64,000 bases of DNA from Trichostrongylus colubriformis (taxonomy: Eukaryota > Nematoda > Chromadorea > Rhabditida > Trichostrongylidae). Position numbers and translations under genes: made by a program. This document shows, piece by piece, positions 33,976 through 45,716 of the stretch. Within the stretch, counting starts at the first letter, position 1, and the number at the start of each line of letters is the position of its first letter. The notes beneath the pieces were generated by a model that saw nothing but the letters and a program-made list of their open reading frames with translations, did not search any database and was not told the DNA's origin. The DNA lies in the NCBI GenBank assembly GCA_963978905.1, contig OZ022258.1, forward strand, positions 30,012,716 through 30,076,715, in the 5' to 3' direction.

Positions 33976-36900
33976 TATCCAAGAAATCCGCAAGAAACTC
34001 CACCGAGTAATTGATCGAGATGAGAGAAATATCTATGAATGGGCTAGATTTTCCAAAAAATTGAAATTGCGAAATGAAGACTGGCTTACAATAAATATTA
34101 ATAGTCTTCTAATAGTGAATTGCCAGTGAGCTTGATGCGCTCATAGTCCAGCTAAAAAACTGTTGCCCCTTCCAGAGGTGCGGATAAAAACCTCCCGTAG
34201 CTGGCGGAAACCCACCTAAGTCGATGTTAAAGTCATCCAGTCTGTTATTGAATCTGTATAAACCATATATTAATGACAATATATTGATGTCTTTTCTTTT
34301 GTTTTCTATTTATGTCCTTCTGAACTTGGGTGCTGGCATTAAACATATGCACTTCGCATAAAACTACCACGTTATCCAATTCGATCGGTACAGTGGCATA
34401 TCACCTTGGGAGGCTCATTAATACCTTGTGGGAGACCTTGACGATTTGAGTGACTGCTGCGAGATCGAGCCAGAGTAGAATGGCGATTTCACTCATGATC
34501 ATGGATTCTTTACATAAATCAGTTGTGATACAATTGGCCAAAACTTTTTTCGGATGAAGTAAGATCGTTGAAACTTACGAAAAATTTTGTAACCATTAAT
34601 CAGATGATGATTACTGTGTCAAACCTGAATACGTGGGTAGGTGCTTCACCTTTATCAAAGATTTACGAGGTGAGGTGTGGCAGGAAAGGTTGCAGTTACC
34701 GTAGTACCAGAAAATATACCAGCTTCGGGGACGGTTTATCTCATGGATTGTCAAGGCTATGGGCTAAACCATGCAGGAACTAGGAGGTCTTTGTACAACG
34801 TGTCAACGAACATCGTATAGCGAATCCGCCCTCTTATTCAAACAGCATGTAAGGAAGTATTTGAGCCAGTTTTCACGTGATAGTATCATCCGATAATGTT
34901 GATATTACTACAGGATTTCTTTCCTATTTTATTACAATTCGATATCTTGCTTTCCATACACGTAGAAGTCACAGCTGTTTCGGTTGCTGGAAGCCAGATA
35001 GCTGAGGACCATCTCGAAACGGTGACCGCCGTTTCATTCAAAGATTCTTCAGACATTTAGCGCTTACCATCGTGCTACGATCATGGCATACGCTTTGCCA
35101 TTGTGGAAGAGTCTACCTATTTGCCGATGGAACCATGATACCTATGCTATCGTGAACTGTGGCTTTATGTTGAAGCATCGCTACCATAGTGTAATCAATA
35201 ATGCGTGCAAGGACGATCTACATGTGCGTATTCATCGAGGGAAAGAAAAATGGTGTCACTGCACTTAAATGATGTCACTAAAAATTCGCGATCATCCTCA
35301 GGCTACTCATGTGCTATCTGCTGCCCACACCAAAACATTCTATACCCCCACAAGAAGGCTCCATCAAATCCAATCGGAGTAGAAGACGGGTATATGGTGC
35401 ACAAGATGAGCTTTAAAACCCATAGTAAAGCTAGTAGTTCATCTAATACAAACATCAGAACATCTAGTAAATATGACCACCAAAAAATACAATGCTTAGT
35501 AGAGTCGAGCCCGTGGCCGTTTCCCAGAACGGAAGCTATGAACCTACGGTACTTCCTATGGGCGCTGTTCCATCTGAAGCCACGCTGGAAAATTTGAGAG
35601 GTTACGCTTGCTATATTGCTTCCAGAAAAAATGATCAGAGAGCATGGAGCTGCTTTTGAAGAGGCTTTAAGGCTGTCACTCTTTTAATTGGGAAAATTTT
35701 CACAGACATTTCACGGGCTCGTACATCTCACGATACAAGTAACACACAAAGAAGCTCAAAAGCGCGGTAGAAAGAGCAGTCTTCGGTTTCGGACAAACAC
35801 ATCCCGATGCAAAACATCAAGCATGAAGGAAGTTGCTAGATATCGCATAAACCGTATGCAATTTTTATTTTCCCTGACTAATCCTCGATTCGCGTATCTC
35901 CCAGGTCTCTGGACGTTTGGAGCAGTTGGAACATCAGCGAGAGGAAAATAGAGCTTTCTAGAGGGCAACTTAGCCTCCTAAATGATAAACTGTGGGCGAA
36001 GTAATGATTATTGGTCGAACAAGGAACTTTTGCGGTTTTCAGGCATTTTTGTCGGTTAACGCACTGCGCTACTCGCCCTCCGGCATGCGCATCTTCATCG
36101 TTTCTAATGCGGTTTTCACAAATTTTTCCATTTTTCATTTCGACATCATTATATTCTACCTTTTCTATATTTCGTGTCTCGCTTCCTTGTTCGCTTTGTA
36201 TTTTAGTTATTCAGTTCTACTTTTCTTTTTTTCAGGTGACTGAAGTTGAACATTGGAACAGCGTCGGCACAAACTGTGTGCAAGCAGGTCCGCTGTCTTT
36301 TTGATTTCGTGATTTCCTCATTCGAGCTGTATTCTAAGTGTATGGATAATGTCCTATTTTTTCAGGTGACTGGAGCAAGACACTGGAAGATTCCATAAAA
36401 TGCGCTGTTGTCACTGAAACTTCTAATAGCAACCACCCATTACGAAGGTTTCTTACCTCGTTTTGATGGCGCGGGTTCCATCTCGTTTCTGTATCTTGAA
36501 GGAAGGACAATTAAGGTATTTGAAAGATCCATTCGCAGAGAGAAAGCAAAGGAAGTACATGGCAACAATGCACTTACAAGATCGAAATGGCCGTTTGCAA
36601 TGGGTTACAAATAGTCGCTGATCTCGAATCTGCTTTTCAACTTTGTGAAGCGAAGAGTTACAAGGCCCTCTTGAGATGAACGCCAGTAGAACTATATCAC
36701 AGGGAAGCAAGGTCTCAGCGACCGCTTGGCAGAAAGCTCCATAAACTGAAGACCATAGTTGGGATCACCGTGCAGATCTTTTTTCGCTTTTTGTAAAAGC
36801 TTTGGGCCACAAAACACACTCCTATTTTGATATTACCATATTTCGATGCTGCTTTTGGCGTATGAAATGGCGAAATGATGAGCCGTCGCTATCACGTCCG

Positions 36901-37405
36901 ATCGATTACTTTGAAAATGTTAGTAATTTCCTATGACTAAAAATTATCTTACTCATTCGAAAATGTGAACAATCATCCAGATTCAAAAGACTTTATACGC
37001 CATTTCTTAAAATTTAAGGCAATGTTTAAACGAGTGATGACTCACACAATTGCACATAGCATCGACTTTCCAGTTTGTACTCATGACTCTATCCTCCGCA
37101 TCCTCTCTCTTGTGTTCTTGTGATTCTATACCGTCAGATTTAGGAGATTCCCTTCATACCTGTAGTATGCTTCTGATTTTTCGAGAGCCCACACATAGGA
37201 ATTCGAGACGCCCACATAAATTTGTTTTCCGCCACATTTAGTGTTTGTGAAGCGACAGACTGACAAATCCTGTTTTATCCGTTGTGCCCATTGTGAAAAG
37301 CTTAACTTTTTCAATCATTTTGAACTGGAGTACCACAACTTCTCGCAAAATGTTGAAGTCATCCTCGTGTAAAGCACATTCGGACATGATAGTTGCGAAA
37401 AGTGC
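33976..37405. other. Unassigned region; possible exons only
   Basis: No gene is supported. Two consecutive TTTTTTCAG-GTGACTG acceptor-like blocks (about 36225-36290 and 36358-36400) look like a duplicated exon start. The second is followed by an open frame containing SKTLEDSIKCAVVTETS. The frame near 35505-35665 (+) includes GAVPSEATLENLRGYACYIAS, which looks coding but has only one candidate splice site. Nothing could be joined into a model. Confidence 0.25.
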
Positions 37406-37885
37406 TCAGCTTACCATTTCACCATATCTTATGACAAAAGCAACATCGAAATACGGTAGCAACATCAAAATAGCAGTGTGTTCTGTAGCCCAATGGTTCG
37501 ACAAAGTGCCAAAGAAGGAGTTGCACAAAGATCCAAGTCGTGGTCTTAGGGAGTTTCTGCCAGGCGCTCTCTGAGATCCCGCTTTCCTGTGATGTACTTG
37601 AGCCGGCGTTCGTCCAAAAAGGATCTTGTTGATCTGTGCTCGAAGAATCGCTTCGTAGATTTGAAAAGCAGATTCGAGATCAGCGCCCGAAAATACGTCG
37701 GACCAAGTGCATCCCAACGCAAGGGCCACTTGACTTAGGGTCCTTTCCTTGTTAGCAGCGTTATACAATCTGGCAGTAGTAACTGAGATTGTTAGTGGTA
37801 AAAGGGGGGTCGTATAAGGGTCCAGTGGAGAGGCGGGGTTGCATTGAGGCGGCCATTCCTCGACATCTGGGAATGCTGTGATCAC
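37406..37885 (-). pseudogene. Possible non-LTR retrotransposon ORF fragment
   Basis: A 159-codon frame contains WSDVFSGADLESAFQIYEAI, which resembles the linker between endonuclease and reverse transcriptase in nematode non-LTR retrotransposons (a tryptophan-rich segment, then a helix preceding the RT). No catalytic motif is included and neighbouring frames are broken. An unrelated protein is equally possible. Confidence 0.3.
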
Positions 37886-38536
37886 AAGGAAAGCGAGTCA
37901 GGTCATATCAAGAAAGACATTCGAAAACAGTGACACCATCGGCATGCAGAGTGCACATGCTTTTTTTTAACCAGCTTCACCTAAGTGATGTACTTCGCCG
38001 TCGTCCGGCACTGGAAGAAGCGGGCAACTCGTAAGGTTATCTGAACAGACTGTGGCTTAGCAAATACAGCGACGGTGACCTTCTGCAGGTGCCACTAATT
38101 ATCTATAAGTTCAAGGTTCTGTGACGCTACCTCATCGATTTTCGGTTTATGACGCGTTTCTGGCCCAATGCGTACAGCACGATCTTTTGATTGAATGAAA
38201 CTGATTGATTCATCAAACCTCTACGCACTGCATGTCCAATTTATTAGGAAATTGTATGGGAAATCATAGAGGTAATATGTTAGAATACCATAAAGCTGGA
38301 TGAAACGAATATGCAAGGCATCATCGGCAATCAGATATTTCGGAATCCAGTTGAGGTGGGTTTGCAAAACTAAAACAGGAGCACTGCAGGAAATAGATGA
38401 AGAAGCTTCACCGGAGGAGTCTTCCAAGGGATACCATTTCATATGGAGCTCCTTCAGCGGGCTGCCAATAAAGTGGCCCATCGGTGGGTATACTTCTGTC
38501 TCGCGAAAGATACCTGAAAATGCAGCGTGCACATCA
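37886..38536. other. Possible exon pieces on the minus strand
   Basis: Minus-strand frames around 38221-38532 follow a TTTTCAG acceptor and read protein-like in two frames (PTDGPLYWQPAEGAPYEMV in one, LNWIPKYLIADDALHIRF in another). The space between them is too short for an intron, so this is more likely a frameshifted pseudogene. The family is unknown. Confidence 0.25.
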
Positions 38537-39739
38537 TACAGGGTGTCCCAAAATTATGGGCGCCAAAATTAAAATAATCATCAAAGCGCCTATATTGATT
38601 TTTTAATTTTCATTCGATATATGATAGCTGCACAGGTAGGTGTACTTAAGAGCTGCATCGTCACCAGAGTGAATCCCTCAGTATACTTAGGTTGGTGAAA
38701 GCTCATCCAATGCGACCCACGATCATCCTCATGCATAAAGCAAGGAAGGCGACCAAAGACATCGCTGAATTTTTTTGTGTTTACATCAGGACGGTCATGA
38801 AAACTGAACGCCGTGCGCACCCGGATTCAACGCAATCGGCGGCACTCCATCCAAAAAATGGCCAGGAAGCTCAATGCGTCAAAGACATTAGTCGGTCGTA
38901 TTGACCAGAAGAAGCTTCATAGCAAGGCGTATCACCTACAGAAGTGCCACCTTATCTTCGGTTTCAATAGGCACAAGATAGTGAAAAAATGCAGGAAGTC
39001 GCTGGTCTGCTTTGCTCGTGACACGCAGCTTTCGATGCTTTCCTATGACAAAAATCTTTTTACGGTGGAATCCATTCTCAACTGTCGAAACGACTGTATC
39101 ATAGCGAAAAACATTGGAGAAGCTATTTCAAAAGGAAAACTTGTTAAAAAATCAGCAATGCCGGCTTCAGTACTGGTTTGGGGTGAAATCACAGCTAACA
39201 GCAAGACGCCGTTAATTTTCGTCGTTCCCGAAGTGAAGATCAACCGACGTCTATTTGAATAGCATTCTGGTAAACGTACTAAAATCCTGGGTTGAATCTC
39301 ACTTCGCAGACAGCCCTCAGCAGGACAGTGCTCCAGCTCACAGAGCCATAGTGGTCCAGGAGTAGTGAGGACGCGAGCTCCCAGACTTCATTACCGCCGA
39401 AGAGGGCCATTCTGCTCGCCAGATCTTATCCGACTCGACTTTTTGGTGTGGTCTTATATCGAGAGCAAAGCCTGTAGAGTGAGCCACCGTAATTTGGATG
39501 CCTTGTAAGTGGCCCTGGAGAAAGCTAGGGAAGGAATGGATGAGAGGTACATGCGACAAGTTCAAGAAGAGACTTCGAGTCTGTGCTCGCGTCTGCGGAG
39601 GACATTTTGATATATGACCGTTGCTTGTTATTGTACAACGTGTGAGTGAGTTAATAGAAAGGTTGAGCTAGCATTCTCTTCCATAATACTTATGCGACGT
39701 TGCAAAACATGGGAGCCCATGATTTTGGGACATCCTGTA
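38537..39739 (+). mobile_element. Full-length but dead mariner element
   Basis: Element 38539-39737 (1.2 kb, the usual mariner length) has ends reading CAGGGTGTCCCAAAATTATGGG and a TA on each side. The + frame 38813-39262 encodes the middle of a transposase (VLVWGEITANSKTPLIFV). After a stop and frame changes the sequence still shows QQDSAPAHRA, which carries the second catalytic Asp. The third Asp region is degraded and further stops follow. Transposase of this kind cuts and pastes at TA; this copy cannot. Confidence 0.8.
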
Positions 39740-40500
39740 GTACGAACTTGGTGTTTGAAGTCGAACAAGAGCGTTCTATTACATGCGGATGACACATTAC
39801 ACGGATGGGCAACTCTATTGTGGACAGTGATCCCCACGAGCATAAGCTTTTTCTGTGGATAGCACTGATGACATTCGCCACGATTATGGAAGAATCGTGG
39901 GCACTTCGTCATTGTGATTCGGTCCATTGCCATTTCGACGGCGCCGCATAATCGGTTCTCTTTCACTTATAGTAGTGTCGCACATTGGTGGAAGGCATTC
40001 AAATGAAAAGAATCGATGGGATTTCCATTTGAGGAATGCAACACTGCCATACCTCTAGCAATTTCGCTGACACTGCAGAATGCCTTGTCGGCATTTCTTA
40101 AGCACATGATCTCATTTGGGTGCTATCGAAGTTTTGCATGCTCGGAGGAAAAGACGATGGAACCATGACACCATCGCAAACTCTTTCACTAACTTCCCAA
40201 CGCCATTTTCAGTTTTCTTCGTCCGATCAGTTTTGAGAGAGTTTGGCAGTCTCATCAAACGCACAGCACACGACAATATAATCATCGTGGTCCCATTAGC
40301 GAGCAGATAGCCCCTCCCACAACGGCAAAGCGTGTGCCATCATCGCGGCGCGAACGTGGGTGCTTAACCCATAAAGTACATGTGAATAAGATGGCGGCCA
40401 CCGTCTCAAGATGGCAGACACCGCTCTTCGATTTGGCCAGCGGCAAGCGGTGGGTTTTTCGTGGATGAGAGGCATGATATCGACTGCGGTAAGAGAAGAT
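39740..40500. other. No gene seen
   Basis: Short frames only. 40379-40450 (GATGGCGGCCACC...GACACCGCTCTTCGATTTGGCCAGCGG) resembles a stretch near 14480-14520 and is likely repeat DNA. It directly precedes the LTR element's target site. Confidence 0.35.
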
Positions 40501-40505
40501 AGGAG

Positions 40506-41104
40506 TGACGGTAAACCGTCCACGATTTGTACTTGCGCATTTTTCATTTACTTACTCCTTTTTTTCACTTATTCATTTATTCATATGGTATGATTGGAAA
40601 CTTACTTTGCTTTTCTCTGAGCTTTGTCATTATTTGAACTTTTCCATTTGTTGCAATCAATGAGATACTCAGCGAGCTAGAAGCGTCGATGTTTTGATCA
40701 GAGGGCTTGATTACGGACCCTCAGCCTCGCGCTGCGGCTTCTCCGTATAAAAGGGCAGTCATTCTAGGAGGAGGCATTCTGATCGCGTACCGACCATTCG
40801 CGTTTCTTCTCGCGTAGCAGTCGGACTTTTCTACATTCTTAATGTATAGAAACTTTCCTTTTCTCAGTATTGAAGTGGTGCTTTTATACTCATATGGTGC
40901 TATGCTTTAACCTTTTGGGGTTCTGTTCAAAAAGGTTTGATTTGGGCAATTTTCACTTCTTTTAATTCGTGAACATTTGTTCGATTTTTACTTAGTTTAG
41001 AAATAAAGGTTTAATTACCCATGTTTGAGGTCCTTCTCCACCACACACACACAAATCCGCGTGGCAAAAATCAGTTGGCGAGTTTGGTGTAGAGAGGGAC
41101 TTCA
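40506..41104 (+). repeat. 5' LTR
   Basis: Starts TGACGGTAAACCGTCC and ends GAGAGGGACTTCA, giving TG...CA boundaries. It contains TATAAAA at 40746-40752 and AATAAA at 41002-41007, followed by GGTTTAATTACCC. These fit a U3 promoter and the R poly(A) signal. Confidence 0.9.
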
Positions 41105-41106
41105 AT

Positions 41107-41118
41107 TGGTGCATCGGC
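41107..41118 (+). promoter_or_regulatory. Primer-binding site for tRNA-Gly
   Basis: TGGTGCATCGGC begins two bases after the 5' LTR. It is complementary to the 3' end (GCCGATGCA plus CCA) expected for a nematode tRNA-Gly, the likely primer for minus-strand synthesis. The tRNA sequence is from memory. Confidence 0.7.
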
Positions 41119-41345
41119 TTGTTCCAAGTGGTTACACGAAGCGAACTTCAGGTTGGTTTACAACTTTAAAAGTGGCTGTCTTTGCATGCAAGCTTTGCTT
41201 GTTTTTGTACGCATTCGTTGCCAATTTCGGGAATCAATCGAGTTTGCTGGGGTGACTCATCCTTCGCGTACACCTTCTTTGTCTCGAAAAGCTCTCGCGT
41301 TGGGTCATTGAAAATCGTTATTCGGGTGTCTCAGAAACTCTCGCG

Positions 41346-42503
41346 TTGGACTATTGGGGGTTGAAACTCACCATAAAAATGACCTCACAACTTTCTTCCC
41401 ACAAAAGATTGTTAACGCGACATTGTAACAAATTGGAAACGGTACTCTCGCGTTTCAAAGAAGAGAAATCAGAGACCTTGAAGGCTTCGGACGATAACCG
41501 TACTCCGGGGTATGAAAGGAGCTCCCGGAAAAAGCTTCAAGAGGGACTTGGAGCAATTAAGGCATGCACGTCAAAAATTGAAGAGCTATGGCAAAAATAT
41601 GGATACGCGTTATCCCAGATAGACAGCCCTCAAAAAACGGAGGTTGACGATTATGAACTGTATTCCACGCAAGCCTCTTAGTGCGGCTCTCGATTACACG
41701 GTCATTTTGGAGGGAAGACTGCACGCGTACCAGTTGATCGAGCTGCGGATCGCGTGCCACAGGATCGAGCTGCGGATCGCGTGCCACAGGAACGAGCTGC
41801 TGATCGCGTGCCCCAAGATCGAGCTGCGGATCGCGTGCCACAGGATCGAGCTGCGGATCGCGTGCCACAGGAACGAGCTGCTGATCGCGTGCCCCAAGAT
41901 CGAGCTGCTGATCGCGTGCCACAGGATCGAATCGAACAGGAGGATCGTCGACACCCTCCCGTGCGGGACGAAAGAGAGCTGGAGCGAGTGATCGGGAATG
42001 TGCAGGAGGAAATCGACCACATGGAGAGAGCGATGGATAATTTCCCGTATAGGAAGAGAGAGAGCTTCTCTAGAGGAATCAGACCGTTGAACCAATGCTG
42101 CTTCTGTAGCGTGAAGGGAGAGCATTTTTCCGACTCGTGTCGAACGGTAACTGACGGACAGGACAGATGGGAGATCATGCTGGAACGCTACTTCTGCCAG
42201 TACTGTCTGAACAGATGTGGGATGTACGACCTCTGCCAATACAGATACAAGGAATGTTTTTATTGTGAGCGCGTAAGAGGCACACCCTTCGAGTACCTGA
42301 TTCCGCGTGAACCTCATCATACGGCTCTTTGTCGAGTTCCGGATCAAAGAGGAAGAGCCCGTGCGCGTATCGAGGAAGCCAGGGAGGAGCTACAACGCCT
42401 TCTAGGAGAGCTGTCATTGGCGATAGTACTGCGAAGGCGGGAAGCGGAGAGAAGGCAGGAGGAGGAGAGGCAAAGAGGACACGACGGGGCAGCCAATCGC
42501 TAG
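41346..42503 (+). pseudogene. Gag-like ORF interrupted by one amber stop
   Basis: The first part (41346-41681) is Lys/Glu-rich and helical, typical of a Gag N-terminal region, and ends at TAG 41679-41681. The same frame resumes directly, runs through a 9-residue repeat (about 41736-41935), and continues to the stop after 42503. The second part has a knuckle CCFCSVKGEHFSDSC, further paired cysteines (CQYC, CFYC), a terminal H-x4-C, and then an Arg/Glu coiled coil. Gag of this kind coats element RNA in particles. The stop may be suppressed, may separate two products, or may be a disabling mutation; the young LTRs make recent mutation or read-through both possible. Confidence 0.7.
41736..41935 (+). 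repeat. 27-bp coding minisatellite in Gag
   Basis: About seven tandem 27-bp units (GATCGAGCTGCGGATCGCGTGCCACAG and variants) encode VPQDRAADR or VPQERAADR. Units alternate in a higher-order pattern (Q-D, Q-E), which indicates duplication of blocks. The other frames through the repeat are also open, which accounts for several overlapping long frames. Confidence 0.85.
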
Positions 42504-42605
42504 AGGAGCGGAGAAGACTGGAGGGACCCCAGCAAGATAAGGATCTGTAGTAGCTTGATTGTTGCTGATTTGTTGTTAGATTGCCTTGTTTGTTGTCGGG
42601 CGGAG

Positions 42606-43203
42606 TGACGGTAAACCGTCCACGATTTGTACTTGCGCATTTTTCATTTACTTACTCCTTTTTTCACTTATTCATTTATTCATATGGTATGATTGGAAAC
42701 CTACTTTGCTTTTCTCTGAGCTTTGTCATTATTTGAACTTTTCCATTTGTTGCAATCAATGAGATACTCAGCGAGCTAGAAGCGTCGATGTTTTGATCAG
42801 AGGGCTTGATTACGGACCCTCAGCCTCGCGCTGCGGCTTCTCCGTATAAAAGGGCAGTCATTCTAGGAGGAGGCATTCTGATCGCGTACCGACCATTCGC
42901 GTTTCTTCTCGCGTAGCAATCGGACTTTTCTACATTCTTAATGTATAGAAACTTTCCTTTTCTCAGTATTGAAGTGGTGCTTTTATACTCATATGGTGCT
43001 ATGCCTTAACCTTTTGGGGTTCTGTTCAAAAAGGTTTGATTTGGGCAATTTTCACTTCTTTTAATTCGTGAACATTTGTTCGATTTTTACTTAGTTTAGA
43101 AATAAAGGTTTAATTACCCAAGTTTGAGGTCCTTCTCCACCACACACACACAAATCCGCGTGGCAAAAATCAGTTGGCGAGTTTGGTGTAGAGAGGGACT
43201 TCA
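42606..43203 (+). repeat. 3' LTR
   Basis: Near-identical to the 5' LTR, with one T fewer in the early T-run. It is preceded by GGGCGGAG, a short polypurine tract, and followed by the AGGAG target duplication. The 26 bases at 43107-43132 recur inverted at 17270-17295. Confidence 0.9.
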
Positions 43204-43618
43204 AGGAGAAAATTCCATTGCAAAACAGCCTTAATGGACGATTCATGACGTTAGAACTTGTCCGAATGCTTCTTTAAACTGTGGACTCGTAGTAGCCAAG
43301 GGTCAGAAACACTTTATTTTCTGGGTTTGCGAAAGCTTTCTTTGCACTTGAAAATGTTTTCCCTGCTTTTTCACTTTATAAAAGCCGTGTTGAGAAGGAA
43401 TTGCTGAGCTATGGTTAATTGAGGTGTAATGTGATCATTTGATCTTGCTCTTTGTATATTTCTTACGTCTGCCTTGAGCAGCGTTACATATAAATAAATA
43501 CACAGATCTTCAGCACTCTCGAAGTATTGATGGAGCGCGACGAGGCACGAAAATTATAATGAACTGTGCTTTTAAGTAAGACATGTCAGTGGAGATATTT
43601 CTATCACGCGCTGCGACC

Positions 43619-45105
43619 TACAGTAGCGCCCAAAAGTCTTCTCCCAAATGGTATTTCAGCTGTAAGTTTTTTCTACTGGACCAATCCGAGCGAAATTGTA
43701 GTATCGCTGTGACATAAAACGATAGAAGATGCGTGGTTATATAAAGTTTTTGTTATGACATCAGCTTTTTCAGGTTCCCACGCTTACTATATCTTACCGG
43801 TTTTTTTCCTACTTAAACCTATCTTTGACGCTTCATTCGGGTTGATGTCATGGTTAGTGAGTTCGAGGCAATTATCAGGAGAGCAGAAATACGCCAACAT
43901 GTACGAGAGGGAACAGTGAAGATTGAGAAATTTAAAATGAATATCAACGCTATTTCAATTTTTGTGCAGTTGCCCCATCAAACGATATCGTCGATTATGG
44001 AACGAGAGATTGAAGGCTCCACTAGCAGTGCAGAGAGAATGGGACGACTTCGATATCTTTGTTTTATGCGAGACAGATGAATCATTTGCAGCTAAAAGCC
44101 GTTCCCCTTCTCTAGGCTGTGGAAATCGTCGCTAAATTTTCGGAAGGTATGGCATTAATATCAGTCGACAGACTGTGGGGAGAGGCCTAAATAATGTTGG
44201 AATCTACGGACGACGTCCAGTGAAGTAACCTCTTATAACACCCAGGAACAGAAGAGCCACGTTGTCGGTGCGCAGCGCCAACTCACCTCGAGTTCAAGGG
44301 ATTGTGGCAAAGTACCTTTCACCGATAACAGCACGTTGAATTTGCTCATAAGCAATGAGATCTGGTATGCGAGACGCCGTTTTGGCAGTAGATTTATTCC
44401 GAAGTGCACAGAACTCACAGTCACGCATGTTGGAGGATCAGTGGCGGTGCATGAGGCATGTTCTTTGCATGGTATGGGTCCAATTTTGAACATAGACAAC
44501 GATGACAGGAGAGGCTACAGGGGAATGAGGGTGAGGGTCGTATTACCATGGGCGAGCTAAAGTATGCCTGCTGGATAGATTCTACCGCAACATATCGGCC
44601 CGAAACACACGCCAACAAAAGTGAACGAAGCCTTCCAGCTCTCAAGTGGTCAAGCCAAGCCCTGCACTCTTCCAATAGAACACCTGTGGTAAGAGCTCGA
44701 AAAGCGCTTCTCACTCTAAATTAGTAGGAACGGAGAAGAAAAATGCGCCCAACTAGTAGGAGAATAAAACACCTCGTCTCATACAGTTATTGAGAAGCTC
44801 ATGAACTCGATACCGTCCCGAGAATTCTTGGTTTTCCTATGGAATACCGGTGATTCTCACGGGTTGCTGGTTTTGTACATCAGAAGGAACCCGTTTTTCC
44901 TGACCAAGTTTCCCGTGCTTTTCGATGATTTTGTATCAAACGCTTGTAAAGATCCATGAAAAGAGTCTAACGACACCCGAGTAGTAGCAAATATTCGAGG
45001 TTGGGTGGGGCATAACATACTAAAATTCTGCCCAGTTTGGTTCAGCAGGAAAAAGGTTATGGCAAAAAAAAAGCATTTGGCTGAGGACTTTCGAGCGCTA
45101 CTGTA
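43619..45105 (+). mobile_element. Decayed Tc1-like element, 1.48 kb
   Basis: Element 43621-45103 has ends CAGTAGCGC(C/T)C(A/G)AAAGTC and flanking TA. A + frame at 43850-44080 fits the N-terminal DNA-binding part of a Tc1 transposase (HQTISSIMERE). Further on, pieces such as WYGSNF and PIEHLW-ELEKRF appear in shifting frames, the latter near the third catalytic acidic residue of Tc1 transposases. Many stops and frame changes make it inactive. Confidence 0.7.
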
Positions 45106-45247
45106 CGTAGATCTTTTGCTATAGTAGGTATAATTAAACTTTTCAATATATGGAAGCGCAAAAAGTAACAGCGTGCATGTTTGTTTCACTGCTCATTGCA
45201 TATATGTCAACTACTGGAATTGGAGACTAATTAAATTATGCACTCAC

Positions 45248-45608
45248 CCAATATGTCCATGCTTATTGTGGATGACAGCAATTCCACCTGAAACATAGTA
45301 CACCATTGAAAAGTACTATATTTAATAGTGCTCATCTATTTCAAGACTTCAAAAAATGGCACTTCCCAAGCTTTACTTTTATCTTATGGTCTTGTAGGGC
45401 TCAGTTATGTGAAAGCGATATGCAACAGTTCGACTCACCACTTCTACTTTGGCCTCCAGGTACTACATATCCGTTGCTATAGGCTGGTCCTACTGGCCTG
45501 AGGATATATCCAGCAACCGGTCCCGGTGGATATGGTGACAATGGAGGGTAAGCTGGTTGATATGAAGGCTGATAAGCCGGATAGTTGGAATTCACACAGC
45601 CACACTGT
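45248..45608 (-). CDS. Two exons of a Pro/Tyr-rich protein (partial gene)
   Basis: Exon 45439-45608 lies between a GTTTCAG acceptor and a GTGAGT donor. It encodes QCGCVNSNYPAYQPSYQPAY, then a Pro/Gly/Tyr-rich stretch to VVPGGQSRS. After a 151-base intron, exon 45248-45287 (TGTTTCAG acceptor, GTGAGT donor) continues in matching phase with GIAVIHNKHGHIG. Both phases fit, which supports a real spliced gene. The repeat-like YQPxYQPxYPP composition is seen in extracellular or cuticle-associated and low-complexity proteins, but no domain is recognisable. Earlier and later exons were not found; downstream the Tc1 relic lies 140 bases away. Confidence 0.5.
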
Positions 45609-45716
45609 CTGAAACAAACTGCTGCCTGAAACTGATAGTGCGCAAATTCATAACATATGGATTATACGCGGAAAATTTCAGCACTTGACGCGTCTCTGAA
45701 GCGGTTGAAGACACCG

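Larger units (their letters stand above)
40501..43208 (+). mobile_element. Complete Gag-only LTR retrotransposon, BEL/Pao-like
   Basis: Two LTRs (40506-41104, 599 bp; 42606-43203, 598 bp) differ by about four substitutions and one T. The 5-bp duplication AGGAG flanks the whole (40501-40505, 43204-43208). The primer site follows the 5' LTR, a short purine run GGGCGGAG precedes the 3' LTR, and there is one Gag-like ORF. The internal region is only 1.5 kb with no protease, reverse transcriptase, RNase H or integrase, so it must depend on another element. High LTR identity implies recent insertion. The zinc-knuckle layout suggests the BEL/Pao group. Confidence 0.9.

Noticed and set aside
41557..42347. 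Long minus-strand and alternate-frame ORFs over the LTR element
   Set aside because: They are shadows of the 27-bp minisatellite, which is open in several frames; the zinc-knuckle frame is the meaningful one.
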